The notes: generated from the letters alone by a model not told the origin. A stretch of 64,000 nucleotides of DNA from Thaumasiovibrio subtropicus (GCF_019703835.1 NZ_AP023055.1:372001-436000); one strand, 5' to 3'. Positions 24,493-33,840 are shown, counted from the stretch's first letter. Made by a program: numbers and translations.

Positions 24493-26391
24493 TTAATTGT
24501 CTGTGACTGTCTGTTTATTTCCAATACGGATTGCATTAATGGTGATTACCGCAATGACCACCGCTATAGCAATGGCTTTAAAAATATCACCACTGAAGAT
24601 TAAAGGATAAGTGCATATAAACAGGATGCCACGTTCAGCCATGGATAAACTGTGTATCATTCTGCCTTCAATAGCACCCGCAAAGGCGGCAATAAGGGCT
24701 GCGGTTGTGACAATCGCAATGACAAAGCCAAACAGCTCACCCTCAGCCAAAATGAGGGGAGAGAATGCCATCATCAATGGGATCAAGAAGAAGCCTTGGG
24801 CGAGTTTAAACGCCTGAACTGCGGATTTCATGGGCGATGCACCAGCGACGCCAGCACCTGCAAAGGCGGCAAGCGCGATAGGCGGCGTCACATTCGACGT
24901 CTGCGACAGCCAGAACACGATCATATGTGCGGTGAGGATGCCAAGGCCTAAATCTGTTAAAGCAGGTACCGCCATAATAGACAGTACAATATAGGCCGCA
25001 GTCACAGGGAGTCCCATCCCCAGAATGACGGCTGCAATGGCAATTAATGCCATAACCGACCACAAGTAACCACCGGAAAGGGCCATGAGGAACTGAGTAA
25101 ACTGTAATCCGATCCCTGTTTGCCCAACGACACCCACCACAATACCCGCAGTCGCACACGCGACGGAAATGGGGAGGGCGAGTAGCGCACCTTCTTTCAT
25201 TCCTTCAAAGAAAAGGCGCAGAGAGATACGGCTGTGTTTGCGGCACATAGCGGCCACTAAAATGGCTGCACATCCAGCGATGCCGACTAATACTGGCGAA
25301 TAACTCATCAGCAGCAGGGTAGTGATTAACACGAGGGGCAGAATGAAGTGCCACCCTTGCTTCATCACCACACGAAGTTGAGTGACGCTGTCCATCCCTT
25401 TCAAGCCGAGCTTACAAGCCATCAAATGTACGTATAGCAAGGTACAGCCGAAGTAGAGAATGGCTGGCGCAATGGAAACTAGCAGGATTTCGCTATACGC
25501 GATGCCAGTAAATTGCGCCATGACGAACGCGCCCGCTCCCATGACAGGCGGCATAATTTGCCCGCCCGTCGAGGCGGCAGCCTCAATGCCTGCAGCCTGT
25601 TCAGGTCGATAGCCGAGCTTTTTCATCATGGGGATAGTTAACGCGCCAGTTGTTACTGTGTTTGCAATCGCGGAGCCAGAAATGGACCCCAGCGCAGCCG
25701 AAGCGATGACACTGGCTTTCGCAGGCCCGCCACGGTACTTCCCTGCAACGGCAAATGCCGCATCGATAAAGAACTGCCCCGCACCCGTGACTTGCAAGAA
25801 CGCGCCGAAGAGCACGAAGATAAATACCACACCTGCGGCGATGGCCAGCGGCGCACCAAAAACGCCGTTGGTTGAGAAAATATGAAAACGGATGATCTCT
25901 TCAAGCTCAAAGCCTTTATTCGCGACATTAGCGGGAAGCGCATCGCCAAACATGGCATAGGCAAGGAAAAAGCCTGCGATGCCGACCATCACCATACCCA
26001 CTGTGCGGCGGGTTGCTTCGAGCAAAACACCAATCAACAGTGATCCTGCGACGATATCTGGTGTGGTTAGGCCATCAAGTAAAAAGGTAATGTCATCGTA
26101 ATCAAACCTGACAATGTGTTGCGCGGCCCATAGGGTTGCCACAACTAAGGCAACATCAACGAGACGAGCTGGGAGATAGAGTTGAGGGAAGCGTTGTAAA
26201 GAAACCATCGGCTTTGCGAGAAAGACCAACGCGAGAATCCAGCTTAAATGTACTGGGCGAAACACCGTTGCGGAGAGGTTGGCAGTGAGACCTTGCCAAA
26301 TTTGGAAGACCGATAAAGCGATAGCCGCAACAGCGGCTATCAGCATTAAGGTTTCGGTCACACGGTGCTGCAACGAAGACGTGTTTGTCAT
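24493..26391 (-). CDS. TRAP transporter fused permease (4TM plus 12TM), TAXI type
   Basis: 632 aa. An N-terminal DctQ-like part (about 1-110) is fused to a DctM-like large permease. DctM signatures are LGSISGSAIANTVTTGALTI, AAASTGGQIMPPVMGAGAFV, LGMGLPVTAAYIVLSIMAVP and SNVTPPIALAAFAGAGVAG. This fusion is usual for TRAP transporters using TAXI-type binding proteins, and such a binding protein is encoded directly upstream (26422-27351). It imports a small carboxylate, driven by a sodium gradient; the substrate, possibly glutamate or a related acid, is unproven. Start ATG 26391 with AGGAGC upstream. Confidence 0.93.
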   Translation of the reverse strand: MTNTSSLQHRVTETLMLIAAVAAIALSVFQIWQGLTANLSATVFRPVHLSWILALVFLAKPMVSLQRFPQLYLPARLVDVALVVATLWAAQHIVRFDYDDITFLLDGLTTPDIVAGSLLIGVLLEATRRTVGMVMVGIAGFFLAYAMFGDALPANVANKGFELEEIIRFHIFSTNGVFGAPLAIAAGVVFIFVLFGAFLQVTGAGQFFIDAAFAVAGKYRGGPAKASVIASAALGSISGSAIANTVTTGALTIPMMKKLGYRPEQAAGIEAAASTGGQIMPPVMGAGAFVMAQFTGIAYSEILLVSIAPAILYFGCTLLYVHLMACKLGLKGMDSVTQLRVVMKQGWHFILPLVLITTLLLMSYSPVLVGIAGCAAILVAAMCRKHSRISLRLFFEGMKEGALLALPISVACATAGIVVGVVGQTGIGLQFTQFLMALSGGYLWSVMALIAIAAVILGMGLPVTAAYIVLSIMAVPALTDLGLGILTAHMIVFWLSQTSNVTPPIALAAFAGAGVAGASPMKSAVQAFKLAQGFFLIPLMMAFSPLILAEGELFGFVIAIVTTAALIAAFAGAIEGRMIHSLSMAERGILFICTYPLIFSGDIFKAIAIAVVIAVITINAIRIGNKQTVTDN

Positions 26392-26421
26392 TGATTGCTC
26401 CTATGTAAACGTGAAACTGGC

Positions 26422-27351
26422 TTATTTCAGTTTTTCATCCATGTAGCGCTGAGAACCAGGATGCAGTGGGATGCCCGCGAGCTTGTTCATGTTCTCGACC
26501 GTGGTAAATTTCGTCACACCAATGGATTGACGAATTTGCTCGATGTTTTCAAACGCGACTTTTGTCATCTCGTATGCCATCTCATCGCTCATGTCACCTT
26601 TAGCGACAAGGACATTCCAAACGGCTGGCGCAGTGAATGCAGGAACATTACGGTAGCTGTCAGCTTCGACATCAAGCCCCGCATAAGACGGGTTGGCAGC
26701 GATGATCTGGCTAATTTCTTCTTGTGAGAATGAGAGAATACGGATATCACGGGTGAGGGCGAGCTCGGTGATCGCACCGACGCCTAGACTCCCCACAATC
26801 ACACCCGCGTCAATCTGACCATTGGCCAATGCTTCGGTCGTCGCGGTATAGTTTAGTGCTTGTCCTTTTACATCAGACTCCTCGATGCCAAGTGTTGAAA
26901 GTATATTCAGTGCACTGACTCGTGTGCCAGAGCCCGGTGCGCCAAGCGAAACGCGTTTGCCTTTGAGGTCGGCGATCGATTGAATATCTGATTTGGCAGG
27001 CACAAGGAACTGCACCACGTTTGGATAAAGAGCAAATAAAACAGAGACATCCATCTTACGTGGGAAAGGGTCCGTTCCTTCATAGGCTTGCTGCACAACG
27101 TTGCCCATTGCAATGCCTGCGAGCTGCTTATTGGTTGAGACTTTAATGACGTTCTCAACAGAGGCGGCGGTGACTTCTGCGCGCATGTTAAAATCATCAA
27201 TATTTTCACTCCAGATCTTCGCTAACAATCCACCTAGTGGGTAGTAGGTGCCACTTTGGCTTCCCGTTCCTATGGTGTAGTTATTGGCCGCTACCGGCAA
27301 TGAAATAGCCAACGAAAGCGCGATCAGTCCTTTCTTGATTGCAGAACGCAT
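26422..27351 (-). CDS. TAXI family TRAP transporter solute-binding protein
   Basis: 309 aa from ATG 27351, preceded by AAAAAGGAGTAACGCT, rather than the 18-codon longer frame. Signal peptide KKGLIALSLAISLPVAA (about 5-21). TAXI signature: YTIGTGSQSGTYYPLGGLLA right after the mature N-terminus, and further VSLGAPGSGTRVSALNIL. It captures the substrate in the periplasm for the fused permease 30 bp downstream in the same operon. The 550 bp upstream hold its promoter. Confidence 0.93.
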   Translation of the reverse strand: MRSAIKKGLIALSLAISLPVAANNYTIGTGSQSGTYYPLGGLLAKIWSENIDDFNMRAEVTAASVENVIKVSTNKQLAGIAMGNVVQQAYEGTDPFPRKMDVSVLFALYPNVVQFLVPAKSDIQSIADLKGKRVSLGAPGSGTRVSALNILSTLGIEESDVKGQALNYTATTEALANGQIDAGVIVGSLGVGAITELALTRDIRILSFSQEEISQIIAANPSYAGLDVEADSYRNVPAFTAPAVWNVLVAKGDMSDEMAYEMTKVAFENIEQIRQSIGVTKFTTVENMNKLAGIPLHPGSQRYMDEKLK

Positions 27352-27909
27352 AGCGTTACTCCTTTTTAATTGTGTTTTATCGTCGATGTGTTGTGTGTCG
27401 ATCATTGTTGGAGATTATCTCTAAGCCACTGAAGAGGCTTGAGCATCTATGTTAATACCTTGTTGCAGAGCATGCTCCAATCCTATTCGAAAAGAAATGA
27501 GAAGTCCGCGATGGTTTGCATAGTTAAATGAGACTATGAGCACATGCTTTTGGTTTCAAAATGTACGGGTGCTGATATTTGTGCTTAGTAAATAAATGTG
27601 ATGAATGTCTTATCTTTTTGCGGGGTGAGTGTCGACTGTTAGATCTAAAAACGAGATATCAGTAAGTTACTGCAGTAAGGTTTAGCATGGAGTGTCTGGA
27701 AGTTATTAATAAATTGTTACATCTGGGCGGGTTGGATAGCTACAAAAATTGTCATTAGTTATTAATAATAGATACCGTGAATTGATATTAATATTGAACG
27801 AGACAGTACATAGGGTCAGGATCCATATAGCCATTACGAGGTGAAGTACTGAATGTCATAGCGATAACACTGACCTCACCGCCTCTTAGAAAGAATGAGA
27901 CACTATTAA
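27352..27909. other. Intergenic region upstream of the TRAP operon
   Basis: About 560 bp, AT-rich, divergent promoters expected for the TRAP operon (minus) and the 27910 gene (plus). No ORF with a start signal and no member of the repeat family. No specific operator could be recognised. Confidence 0.5.
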
Positions 27910-28293
27910 ATGAAAAAAATTATCGACTATAAACACTCATTCACTGGAAGAAGCTCATCGATCGGCGGAAGTTGCCGCGTTAGATTATTCAGCGATGATC
28001 AGCAATCAAAAATCATTGGCCTTTGCACCCACCTCGCTGAGAACAAGTACAACCTTAGTAGCCGTAAGCACATTGCGCAGATCATTCATGATGTTAAAGA
28101 AGCGCACTTGTCTGATGCCAGCAATGATGCCATTGTCTGGATTGAACACCAGCCTTCTGATGTAGGGCCAAATTACGGTGAAGAGCGTTTCCAGCGGATT
28201 GAACTTGAAGACGAACGTTTCCCTGAATGGACGAAGATTAGCGCGAGCCAGTTTGAGCAGCAGATAGGCATGAGCCTGAAAGAGATCGCGTGA
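27910..28293 (+). CDS. Conserved-looking protein of unknown function
   Basis: 127 aa from ATG 27910. Soluble, with YKHSFTGRSSSIGGSCRVRL at the N-terminus, an alpha/beta middle and an acidic C-terminal half (GPNYGEERFQRIELEDERFP). No signal peptide, TM or known motif. A textbook terminator follows at 28333-28379, supporting a monocistronic gene. Function unknown. Confidence 0.6.
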   Translation: MKKIIDYKHSFTGRSSSIGGSCRVRLFSDDQQSKIIGLCTHLAENKYNLSSRKHIAQIIHDVKEAHLSDASNDAIVWIEHQPSDVGPNYGEERFQRIELEDERFPEWTKISASQFEQQIGMSLKEIA

Positions 28294-28332
28294 TCAACGT
28301 GGCATCTATGCCTACATTGTAAATCCCCCCTG

Positions 28333-28379
28333 AAAGAGCGTGTGTTGTTGTCAGTAGATAACACGCTCTTTTCTTTTTC
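28333..28379 (+). terminator. Rho-independent terminator
   Basis: AAGAGCGTGT (28334-28343) pairs with ACACGCTCTT (28361-28370), then TTCTTTTTCT. 40 bp after the 27910 gene. Confidence 0.9.
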
Positions 28380-28385
28380 TTCCAA

Positions 28386-28412
28386 ACAAGCATCTTGATG
28401 TGGTTTAAGTCT
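28386..28412. repeat. Solo end of the 265-bp interspersed repeat
   Basis: AACAAGCATCTTGATGTGG followed by TTTAAGT matches the right terminus. The arm overlaps the stop codon of the convergent aminotransferase gene (28405-28407). Confidence 0.65.
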
Positions 28413-29229
28413 TGCTTGGTAATACTTCCCAAGGTTCTTGTTGATACGCGTTATGCAGTAATGCGATAAAGTGTTTGGAACTAGTAAAGACAACCTCATC
28501 TATCTTAGATACCGCGATGCCTGCTGACCAAGAGTTCAATACTGCTGCGGCTCGGAAGTGGCGAATATCACTGATGTGAATAGCTTGCGTTTTTTGCGAA
28601 ATGCCTCGACGTGTCAGCTGGCGTTGCACTGTCGCCATCATAGTACCTCTGAGCATGGGGCCTTCTGGCCAGACAATGTGCTCACCATCCCAAAAGACCA
28701 GATTCCATATTGAGGCTTCTAATAAATAGCCTTGTCGGTCGATAAAAGCGGCATCATCAAACCCTTGTTGGGCGGCGCTATGCATGAAATGGGTTTTGGC
28801 AATTTCTCCTACATGTTTTATGTCAGGCAGCAAGCGCTCATACTCTACTGTTTTAAGCTGTAGTGGACCTGTGGGGCCACTCGAAGCCGGAAGTGTCCGA
28901 ACCAAGGTTTGAAGGGTAGGTCGATGATGGTTGAACTCGCCTTGGTCACTATACACATAGTAAAGGAGACCGATATCTTGAGATGAGCCGATGGCTAATT
29001 TCATTTCTCGAACAATGCGATCTTCCGATAAGGGTTGTCCGAACAATTGATGCGACGCAGTGATGAGTCGCTCTAGATGTAAATCCAGTGCCCTTACCTG
29101 ACCATTTCTCACTTGAACAAACGTAAAGTGCGCGAAACCCGCAAAGGTAAGAGAAAGAAGGTCGTTGAAATGCGCAGGCTCACCGTTGATGAATGCTGGG
29201 TGTGGCCTTGATAGAAATTGCTCAGCCAT
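28405..29229 (-). CDS. Class IV aminotransferase (branched-chain aminotransferase / ADC lyase fold)
   Basis: 274 aa from ATG 29229 with AAAGGAGATATT upstream; the longer frame adds 15 codons with no signal. PLP-enzyme class IV layout: an Arg/His-rich LDLHLERLITASHQLFG near residue 55, the probable Schiff-base Lys in PDIKHVG, EASIWNLVFWDG (EAS/N PLP contact) and MLRGTMMATVQRQL. Substrate cannot be assigned; D-amino acid, branched-chain or aminodeoxychorismate chemistry are all possible. It is divergent from a LysR-type regulator, the classical arrangement for a regulator and its target. Confidence 0.85.
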   Translation of the reverse strand: MAEQFLSRPHPAFINGEPAHFNDLLSLTFAGFAHFTFVQVRNGQVRALDLHLERLITASHQLFGQPLSEDRIVREMKLAIGSSQDIGLLYYVYSDQGEFNHHRPTLQTLVRTLPASSGPTGPLQLKTVEYERLLPDIKHVGEIAKTHFMHSAAQQGFDDAAFIDRQGYLLEASIWNLVFWDGEHIVWPEGPMLRGTMMATVQRQLTRRGISQKTQAIHISDIRHFRAAAVLNSWSAGIAVSKIDEVVFTSSKHFIALLHNAYQQEPWEVLPSKT

Positions 29230-29337
29230 AATATCTCCTTTGATTGAATTAGATGTGATTTGGATTGTGAGCAATTGCAGTTCAGAAGAGAAACGAGTAT
29301 TACTGATAGCATCATTAAGAAATACTTGAAGATTGTA

Positions 29338-30285
29338 ATGTCATATCGCGCCGAAAACCGAGTAGATCAACCTACTTCCTCCCAGTTACCGGGTATGCAA
29401 CCGCTGCGGGTACTAAATGCTGTTGCTCAACATTTAAACTTTTCAAAAGCAGCAGATGTGTTAGGGCTTACTCCAGCGGCTGTGAGCTATCAGGTGAAGG
29501 AGATTGAGTCGCGGTTGGGCTTTTCGATTTTTGAGCGTACAAGCCGTCGAGTTAGTCTTACGGAGGCGGGTAGGGTGTATCTGGTTGGGGTAGATGCTGC
29601 CTTATCCGTAATGTATAAAAGCCATCTTGATGCATTACATATTGTGACTCAGGAGGAGGAAAAAGCGAAGACAACACTCACTATCTCGGTGATGCCGCGA
29701 TTTGCAACGAACTGGCTATTTCCACGTTTACCCGAGTTCAAAGCGCTTTATCCTGATGCTGACCTTGTGTTTGATGTGACAGATAAAGTGCGGTGTCTGG
29801 CTGGAGATAAGCTTGATATCGCAATCCGCTTTGGGTGTGATGTGGCTGAGCCTTTACAGCAGCATCGACTGTTCTCTACCGAAGTCATCCCCGTTTGTCG
29901 TCCGGCACTCGCCCGCACTATTGATCTTCACGATCTCGGCCGCTTAACAAATGTGATGCTCTGTTATGTTGATTGCCAAACAGAGGGACGAACTTGGCCT
30001 GACTGGCTGCAGTGGTTTGCAAATGAAGGCGTAGAAGAACCCAAGGGGATGAACATGGTAGGACTCACTGACCTCAGTCATGTGGTACAAACTGTGTTAG
30101 AGGCTGAGGCGGTCGGTTTAGTTGAACCTAAAATGGTTGAGAAGGAGCTCGCAAAAGGTCAACTCGTGCGGCTTTCTGACAAATCTCTGACCTTGCCGAC
30201 AGACCTATCTTATAAGCTGGTTTTTAATCGGCCGTCGTTATCAAAGCTGGGTGAGCGATTTGTTGAGTGGATAGTTCAGGCTTAA
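29338..30285 (+). CDS. LysR-type transcriptional regulator (GcvA-like)
   Basis: About 315 aa from ATG 29338; the frame opens at 29260 but that part overlaps the divergent promoter. HTH at about 20-80: LRVLNAVAQHLNFSKAADVL with GLTPAAVSYQVKEIESRLG and FERTSRRVSLTEAG. The substrate-binding domain (about 110-300) begins TTLTISVMPRFATNWLFPRL, the GcvA-type pattern. Probably controls the aminotransferase across the divergent promoter (29230-29337). No clear Shine-Dalgarno at 29338; ATG 29395 just before the HTH is an alternative start. Confidence 0.88.
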   Translation: MSYRAENRVDQPTSSQLPGMQPLRVLNAVAQHLNFSKAADVLGLTPAAVSYQVKEIESRLGFSIFERTSRRVSLTEAGRVYLVGVDAALSVMYKSHLDALHIVTQEEEKAKTTLTISVMPRFATNWLFPRLPEFKALYPDADLVFDVTDKVRCLAGDKLDIAIRFGCDVAEPLQQHRLFSTEVIPVCRPALARTIDLHDLGRLTNVMLCYVDCQTEGRTWPDWLQWFANEGVEEPKGMNMVGLTDLSHVVQTVLEAEAVGLVEPKMVEKELAKGQLVRLSDKSLTLPTDLSYKLVFNRPSLSKLGERFVEWIVQA

Positions 30286-30321
30286 AGGCTACCGAATACA
30301 GTTCGATGAAAGGATACTTTG

Positions 30322-30834
30322 ATGTTTATTGCGCACCTTCCCGCCGGCTACCTCTTTGCGAAATTACTTCAAACGTCTTGCGTGCCTGTCGGTGGTAACC
30401 AACGCCACTTCATACAAGCGGCCATGGTAGGTAGCGTTATTCCTGACATCGACTTACTTTGGTTTTACTTTGTCGCAGATAGAGCCACCCATCATCATGG
30501 TTACTGGACGCATTTACCTATTTTGTGGTTACTTTTCGCTGCGACTGCTTTTTGTCTTTATCGTCGTCAGTTTTGGCGAGAAAAAAGTGCTCTGATGGTT
30601 GCTTTTGCCCTAGGAGGCGTATTACACCTTGTGCTGGACTCCGTTGTAGGGCAAGTACAATGGTTATTCCCTTTCTCTGACGTGGCGACGACCTTGGTCA
30701 CCGTGCCTGCTTTGTACCAGCCTTGGTGGTTTAACTTTCTTTTTCATTGGACCGCATTGGTTGAGATAGCCATTGTGGTGGCTGCTTTCTATGTTTGGCG
30801 AAAAACGAGGCAGCCACAACTTACTAGACACTAA
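30322..30834 (+). CDS. Membrane-bound metal-dependent hydrolase-like protein (YdjM/DUF457)
   Basis: 170 aa from ATG 30322 (GAAAGGA upstream). Conserved polar residues within membrane helices: MVGSVIPDIDLLWF (about 35-48), THHHGYWTHLPI (about 56-67) and GGVLHLVLDSVVG (about 95-107), the His/Asp pattern of YdjM-type proteins. Four to five TM segments. The physiological role of the family is poorly known. The gene ends 15 bp before a full-length repeat. Confidence 0.75.
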   Translation: MFIAHLPAGYLFAKLLQTSCVPVGGNQRHFIQAAMVGSVIPDIDLLWFYFVADRATHHHGYWTHLPILWLLFAATAFCLYRRQFWREKSALMVAFALGGVLHLVLDSVVGQVQWLFPFSDVATTLVTVPALYQPWWFNFLFHWTALVEIAIVVAAFYVWRKTRQPQLTRH

Positions 30835-30849
30835 AACAAGCGGCGCAGA

Positions 30850-31114
30850 TATGCTCAAGCCACCTCTAGATGCTTGTTCAGCGAGAATTTCTAGGCTTGT
30901 CAGCAAGGCACTGCTTTGAAGGTCTAGTGGACTAAATCGAAAAGCAGTAACACAGATGACAAGCCTAGAAAACTCGCCCAGAGGGAAGCGCCTAGCGCCC
31001 CGATTTCTGCGTTAAAGTTATTTGAAAGGAGAAGGCCATTCCTTCATACCTTTGCCTTGAACTCGATGCGCTAGTCCGCTTCTGAATCCCTTATCTTGAG
31101 GAGGCTTGAGTATA
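30850..31114 (-). repeat. Full-length 265-bp interspersed repeat, inverted
   Basis: Starts TATGCTCAAGCCACC and ends GGAGGCTTGAGTATA; the interior is the reverse complement of the 23088 copy, including GCTTGTTCAGCGAGAATTTC and CGATTTCTGCGTTAAAG. Exactly the same length. Its right-hand end encodes the last 14 residues and stop of the convergent DUF2809 gene. Confidence 0.9.
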
Positions 31115-31505
31115 TCGTAATAATCCCCCAACCTAGGCTATACGCGACGAGGTCGAGCCAGTCGAATGTCATACCGATCACAATGCGTGCCATTCGGTTG
31201 TGCTCCAAGCCGAGAAGCGCTACTAGGTTGTAGTATTGAGCTATCTCTACGCTGTAGGCAAACAGCAGCGTACCGAGTGCGATTTTCCATCGTGAGAAGG
31301 TGAGAAAAGTGCAGAAAAACGCATAGATCCAAATGACCACCAACACATCACCTATGAAGGGGCGAATAATCCGATCATTGATGAATAGTGCGATAAAGAC
31401 GAGCAATGCAAATAGCGCGACATTCAAGATGGCATAGCGACGGTGAAAAGTGAGCATGATTTGTGTAACGTATCCTTGTTTATTCGTAGAAAGCTGAGTA
31501 AACAA
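31071..31505 (-). CDS. DUF2809 family membrane protein, C-terminus supplied by a repeat
   Basis: 144 aa with four TM segments: AILNVALFALLVFIALFIND, FIGDVLVVIWIYAFFCTF, IALGTLLFAYSVEIAQYY and the DWLDLVAYSLGWGI end. VEIAQ and the WLD-A-S-G motif are typical of DUF2809. The last 14 residues (IYSSLLKIRDSEAD) are encoded by the terminus of the repeat at 30850-31114, so the insertion either truncated or extended the original protein. The annotated start (TTG 31505) is weak; ATG 31457 (MLTFHRRYAILN) is equally likely. Divergent from the 31541 gene. Confidence 0.75.
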   Translation of the reverse strand: MFTQLSTNKQGYVTQIMLTFHRRYAILNVALFALLVFIALFINDRIIRPFIGDVLVVIWIYAFFCTFLTFSRWKIALGTLLFAYSVEIAQYYNLVALLGLEHNRMARIVIGMTFDWLDLVAYSLGWGIITIYSSLLKIRDSEAD

Positions 31506-31540
31506 CCTTGAACCATGTGTTTAGCACTCAGAGAGAAAAG

Positions 31541-32470
31541 ATGCAGCTTACCTTAGCGACTTGGAACTTACTCAACTTTATTGCCCCGCCGAATGCCGCT
31601 TACGAGATGGATAACATTCTCTTGGCTGAGCAGTGGCAGAAAAAACAACAGTGGGTTCGTTCACACGTCGCTGCATTGGAAGCGGACATTATTGGCTTCC
31701 AAGAGATCTTTTCTGACAACGCGTTAGATGAGTTGTTGCAACCCTATGGATATAAACTTCATATCGTTGACAAACCCCGAGTAAGAGATGGCTATATCTA
31801 TGAGTCTCCCGTCGTCGGTATTGCCTCCCGCTTGCCCCTAAAACGTTGCTACCCGATCAGGGTTGATACAGAGACGTTGGTATCACTAGGACTTCCCCCG
31901 CCGTTCCAATTTAGTCGTACGCCTGTCGTTGCGGTTGTGACACATCCGATTTTAGGTGATATCCGATGCGTGAGTATTCATCTCAAATCTCAGCGCGCAT
32001 CAGTCGACATAGAGGGCCAAGACCCGCGCAATATCGCACTCAAGCTCTGTGATTCGTGGGCTTCAACACGGCAACGCGGTACTGAAGCGGCACTATTGAA
32101 TCTGCAGCTCTCTCAAGGCCCCGATGCTCACTTACCTACCGTAGTGATGGGGGATTTCAATCGCGATTTACAGAGTAGTGAGTTAAAGGCGTTGGCGAAC
32201 AATGGCTGGCTGCACGACAGTTGGGCTTTGTATCAGTCGCAACAAAATAGAGAAATACTTCGGCCTGCGACTCATTACCATGGCGCGGTGGGAAGCGTAC
32301 TGGACTATATTTTGCTCACTGATCATTTTGATCATAACAGCGTCGAATGCCGAGGCAGAATCTGTGCTTATCACTGTATTGACCGCCATCTGATTAACCC
32401 GCGGTACGAAATTGACAGTGAGAGTAGCGATCATGCCATTGTGCAGGTAACAGCCACACTCACAATTTGA
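31541..32470 (+). CDS. Endonuclease/exonuclease/phosphatase family protein
   Basis: 309 aa from ATG 31541 (GAGAGAAAAG upstream). The EEP catalytic set is complete: ATWNLLNF (Asn), IIGFQEIF (Glu), VSIHLKSQR (His), VVMGDFNRDL (Asp, Asn) and SSDHAIVQV (Asp-His pair at the end). No signal peptide, so a cytoplasmic phosphodiesterase or nuclease; substrate unknown. The frame opens at TTG 31508, but those 11 codons have no ribosome binding site. Confidence 0.88.
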   Translation: MQLTLATWNLLNFIAPPNAAYEMDNILLAEQWQKKQQWVRSHVAALEADIIGFQEIFSDNALDELLQPYGYKLHIVDKPRVRDGYIYESPVVGIASRLPLKRCYPIRVDTETLVSLGLPPPFQFSRTPVVAVVTHPILGDIRCVSIHLKSQRASVDIEGQDPRNIALKLCDSWASTRQRGTEAALLNLQLSQGPDAHLPTVVMGDFNRDLQSSELKALANNGWLHDSWALYQSQQNREILRPATHYHGAVGSVLDYILLTDHFDHNSVECRGRICAYHCIDRHLINPRYEIDSESSDHAIVQVTATLTI

Positions 32471-32674
32471 GCCAATTTTGTCCCTTATTGAACCACTAAC
32501 TATCTGATTGTATAGACACTCTTCTTTATATGTCCCAAATGTTATTTTTCGCGATAACAAGCACGTGATCTTCTCCCCATTAGTGGTAATTTGAACAAAA
32601 AATAACAAATTGGCCTGAATGTCACGTAACGGATGTTTGGGAAAATTAAGTCAGCTGCGAAAAGCGGCCTGTGT

Positions 32675-32720
32675 ATCACGTCAACCCCACGGAGAGTGGG
32701 GAGCATGCAACTGACGTGAT
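32675..32720 (+). promoter_or_regulatory. Two-part stem-loop in the leader of the alpha/beta hydrolase gene
   Basis: Outer arms ATCACGTCA (32675-32683) and TGACGTGAT (32712-32720) pair perfectly; an inner stem CCCCAC (32685-32690) pairs with GTGGGG (32696-32701), leaving an asymmetric ten-base bulge (AGCATGCAAC). No T run follows, so it is not a simple terminator. It lies 31 bp before the ATG of the 32752 gene and may regulate its translation. No known riboswitch class is matched. Confidence 0.5.
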
Positions 32721-32751
32721 CGCAAATTACTACTCACTTCAGGGATGTATC

Positions 32752-33771
32752 ATGGACACACTTTTTACCAAAAAGCGATTGAGCCCGTGGCGATGGCTAT
32801 GGCGTTTTATCATCATGATTGTGGTGCTGGTTATCGCGTTTGTCGCCTATGTGCTCTATCAAGGCCATTCGACTAAAAAAGCGCTCACGGCGGTGACCTT
32901 ACCACCGGGACAGTTGCATGATGTGGGAGGCTATCGACTGCATATGTATTGTGCTGGGCATGGTTCACCAACGGTAGTGATGGAAGCCGGCGGCAGCGAT
33001 TTCTCTCTGACGTGGCGAAATATTCAAGACAAGCTTGCACGCGAAACGCGGGTATGTAGCTACGATCGAGCTGGACTCGGATGGAGTGAGCGTCATCCAG
33101 ATGCACTGCGGAGCAGTGAGTTGATGCTTGCGGAGTTTGAAAAGCTATTGGCAGCGGCGCAAGTGGAAGGCGATTTAGTGTTGGTCGGCCATTCTTTTGG
33201 TGGCATGTTGGTTAGGCGCTATGCGCACGAGCACGCTGATCGTGTTAAAGGAATGGTACTTGTCGATGCTGCTTATGAGTTGATTAGCGATAGAACCAAG
33301 GCAATTTACGAAGGGATTAATGAGGCCTCGTTGGCCGAGTTAGCGACGGTATCGACTCTACAGCAACTAGGATTGTTGGCACTTTCACCTGAGGAGATTC
33401 CAGATCCGGGTATGCCAGAGACCTTGCTTAGCCAGTATCGTTCAGTGTTAGCGACGACAGACCATGTTAATGGTATGCAAGATGAGTTAAGCCATATGGC
33501 GGAAAACTATGAGCGTTTGGTGGATGCACATTTGATTCGGATGGGAGAAATGCCGTTAGTGGTGATCAGTGCGTCAGACAATAGTCTACCGCAGCTCAGT
33601 GAAGACGATAACTTCCATCTCAATGCAGAATGGCAGTCGTTCCAACGTCGCCTCGCAACACTTTCCGCCAATAGCCGCCATATTAAGGTGCCCAATAGTG
33701 ACCATTACTTGCACTTGCAACATCCCGACATTGTTGTCAATGCGGTAAAGAGTATGCTGCCTGATTCGTAA
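32752..33771 (+). CDS. Alpha/beta hydrolase with N-terminal membrane anchor
   Basis: 339 aa from ATG 32752; the frame extends upstream through the leader hairpin but without a start signal. A TM helix (about 15-38, FIIMIVVLVIAFVAYVLY) anchors a hydrolase domain: oxyanion region TVVMEAGGSDFSLTW, DRAGLGWSE, nucleophile elbow VLVGHSFGGMLVR (Ser about 147), and the catalytic His in VPNSDHYLHLQ near the C-terminus. Probable esterase or haloalkane-dehalogenase-like enzyme facing the periplasm; substrate unknown. Ends at a strong terminator. Confidence 0.87.
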   Translation: MDTLFTKKRLSPWRWLWRFIIMIVVLVIAFVAYVLYQGHSTKKALTAVTLPPGQLHDVGGYRLHMYCAGHGSPTVVMEAGGSDFSLTWRNIQDKLARETRVCSYDRAGLGWSERHPDALRSSELMLAEFEKLLAAAQVEGDLVLVGHSFGGMLVRRYAHEHADRVKGMVLVDAAYELISDRTKAIYEGINEASLAELATVSTLQQLGLLALSPEEIPDPGMPETLLSQYRSVLATTDHVNGMQDELSHMAENYERLVDAHLIRMGEMPLVVISASDNSLPQLSEDDNFHLNAEWQSFQRRLATLSANSRHIKVPNSDHYLHLQHPDIVVNAVKSMLPDS

Positions 33772-33808
33772 TGGATTATTCGTAATGGATTAATTGTCGC
33801 TTTAAAGA

Positions 33809-33840
33809 AAAAACGCGCTGAGTGAGCAGCGCGTTTTTAT
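33809..33840. terminator. Terminator between the hydrolase and rluA-like genes
   Basis: ACGCGCTG (33813-33820) pairs with CAGCGCGT (33827-33834), with TTTTTAT after it and AAAGAAAAAA before it, so it can work in both directions. Confidence 0.9.
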
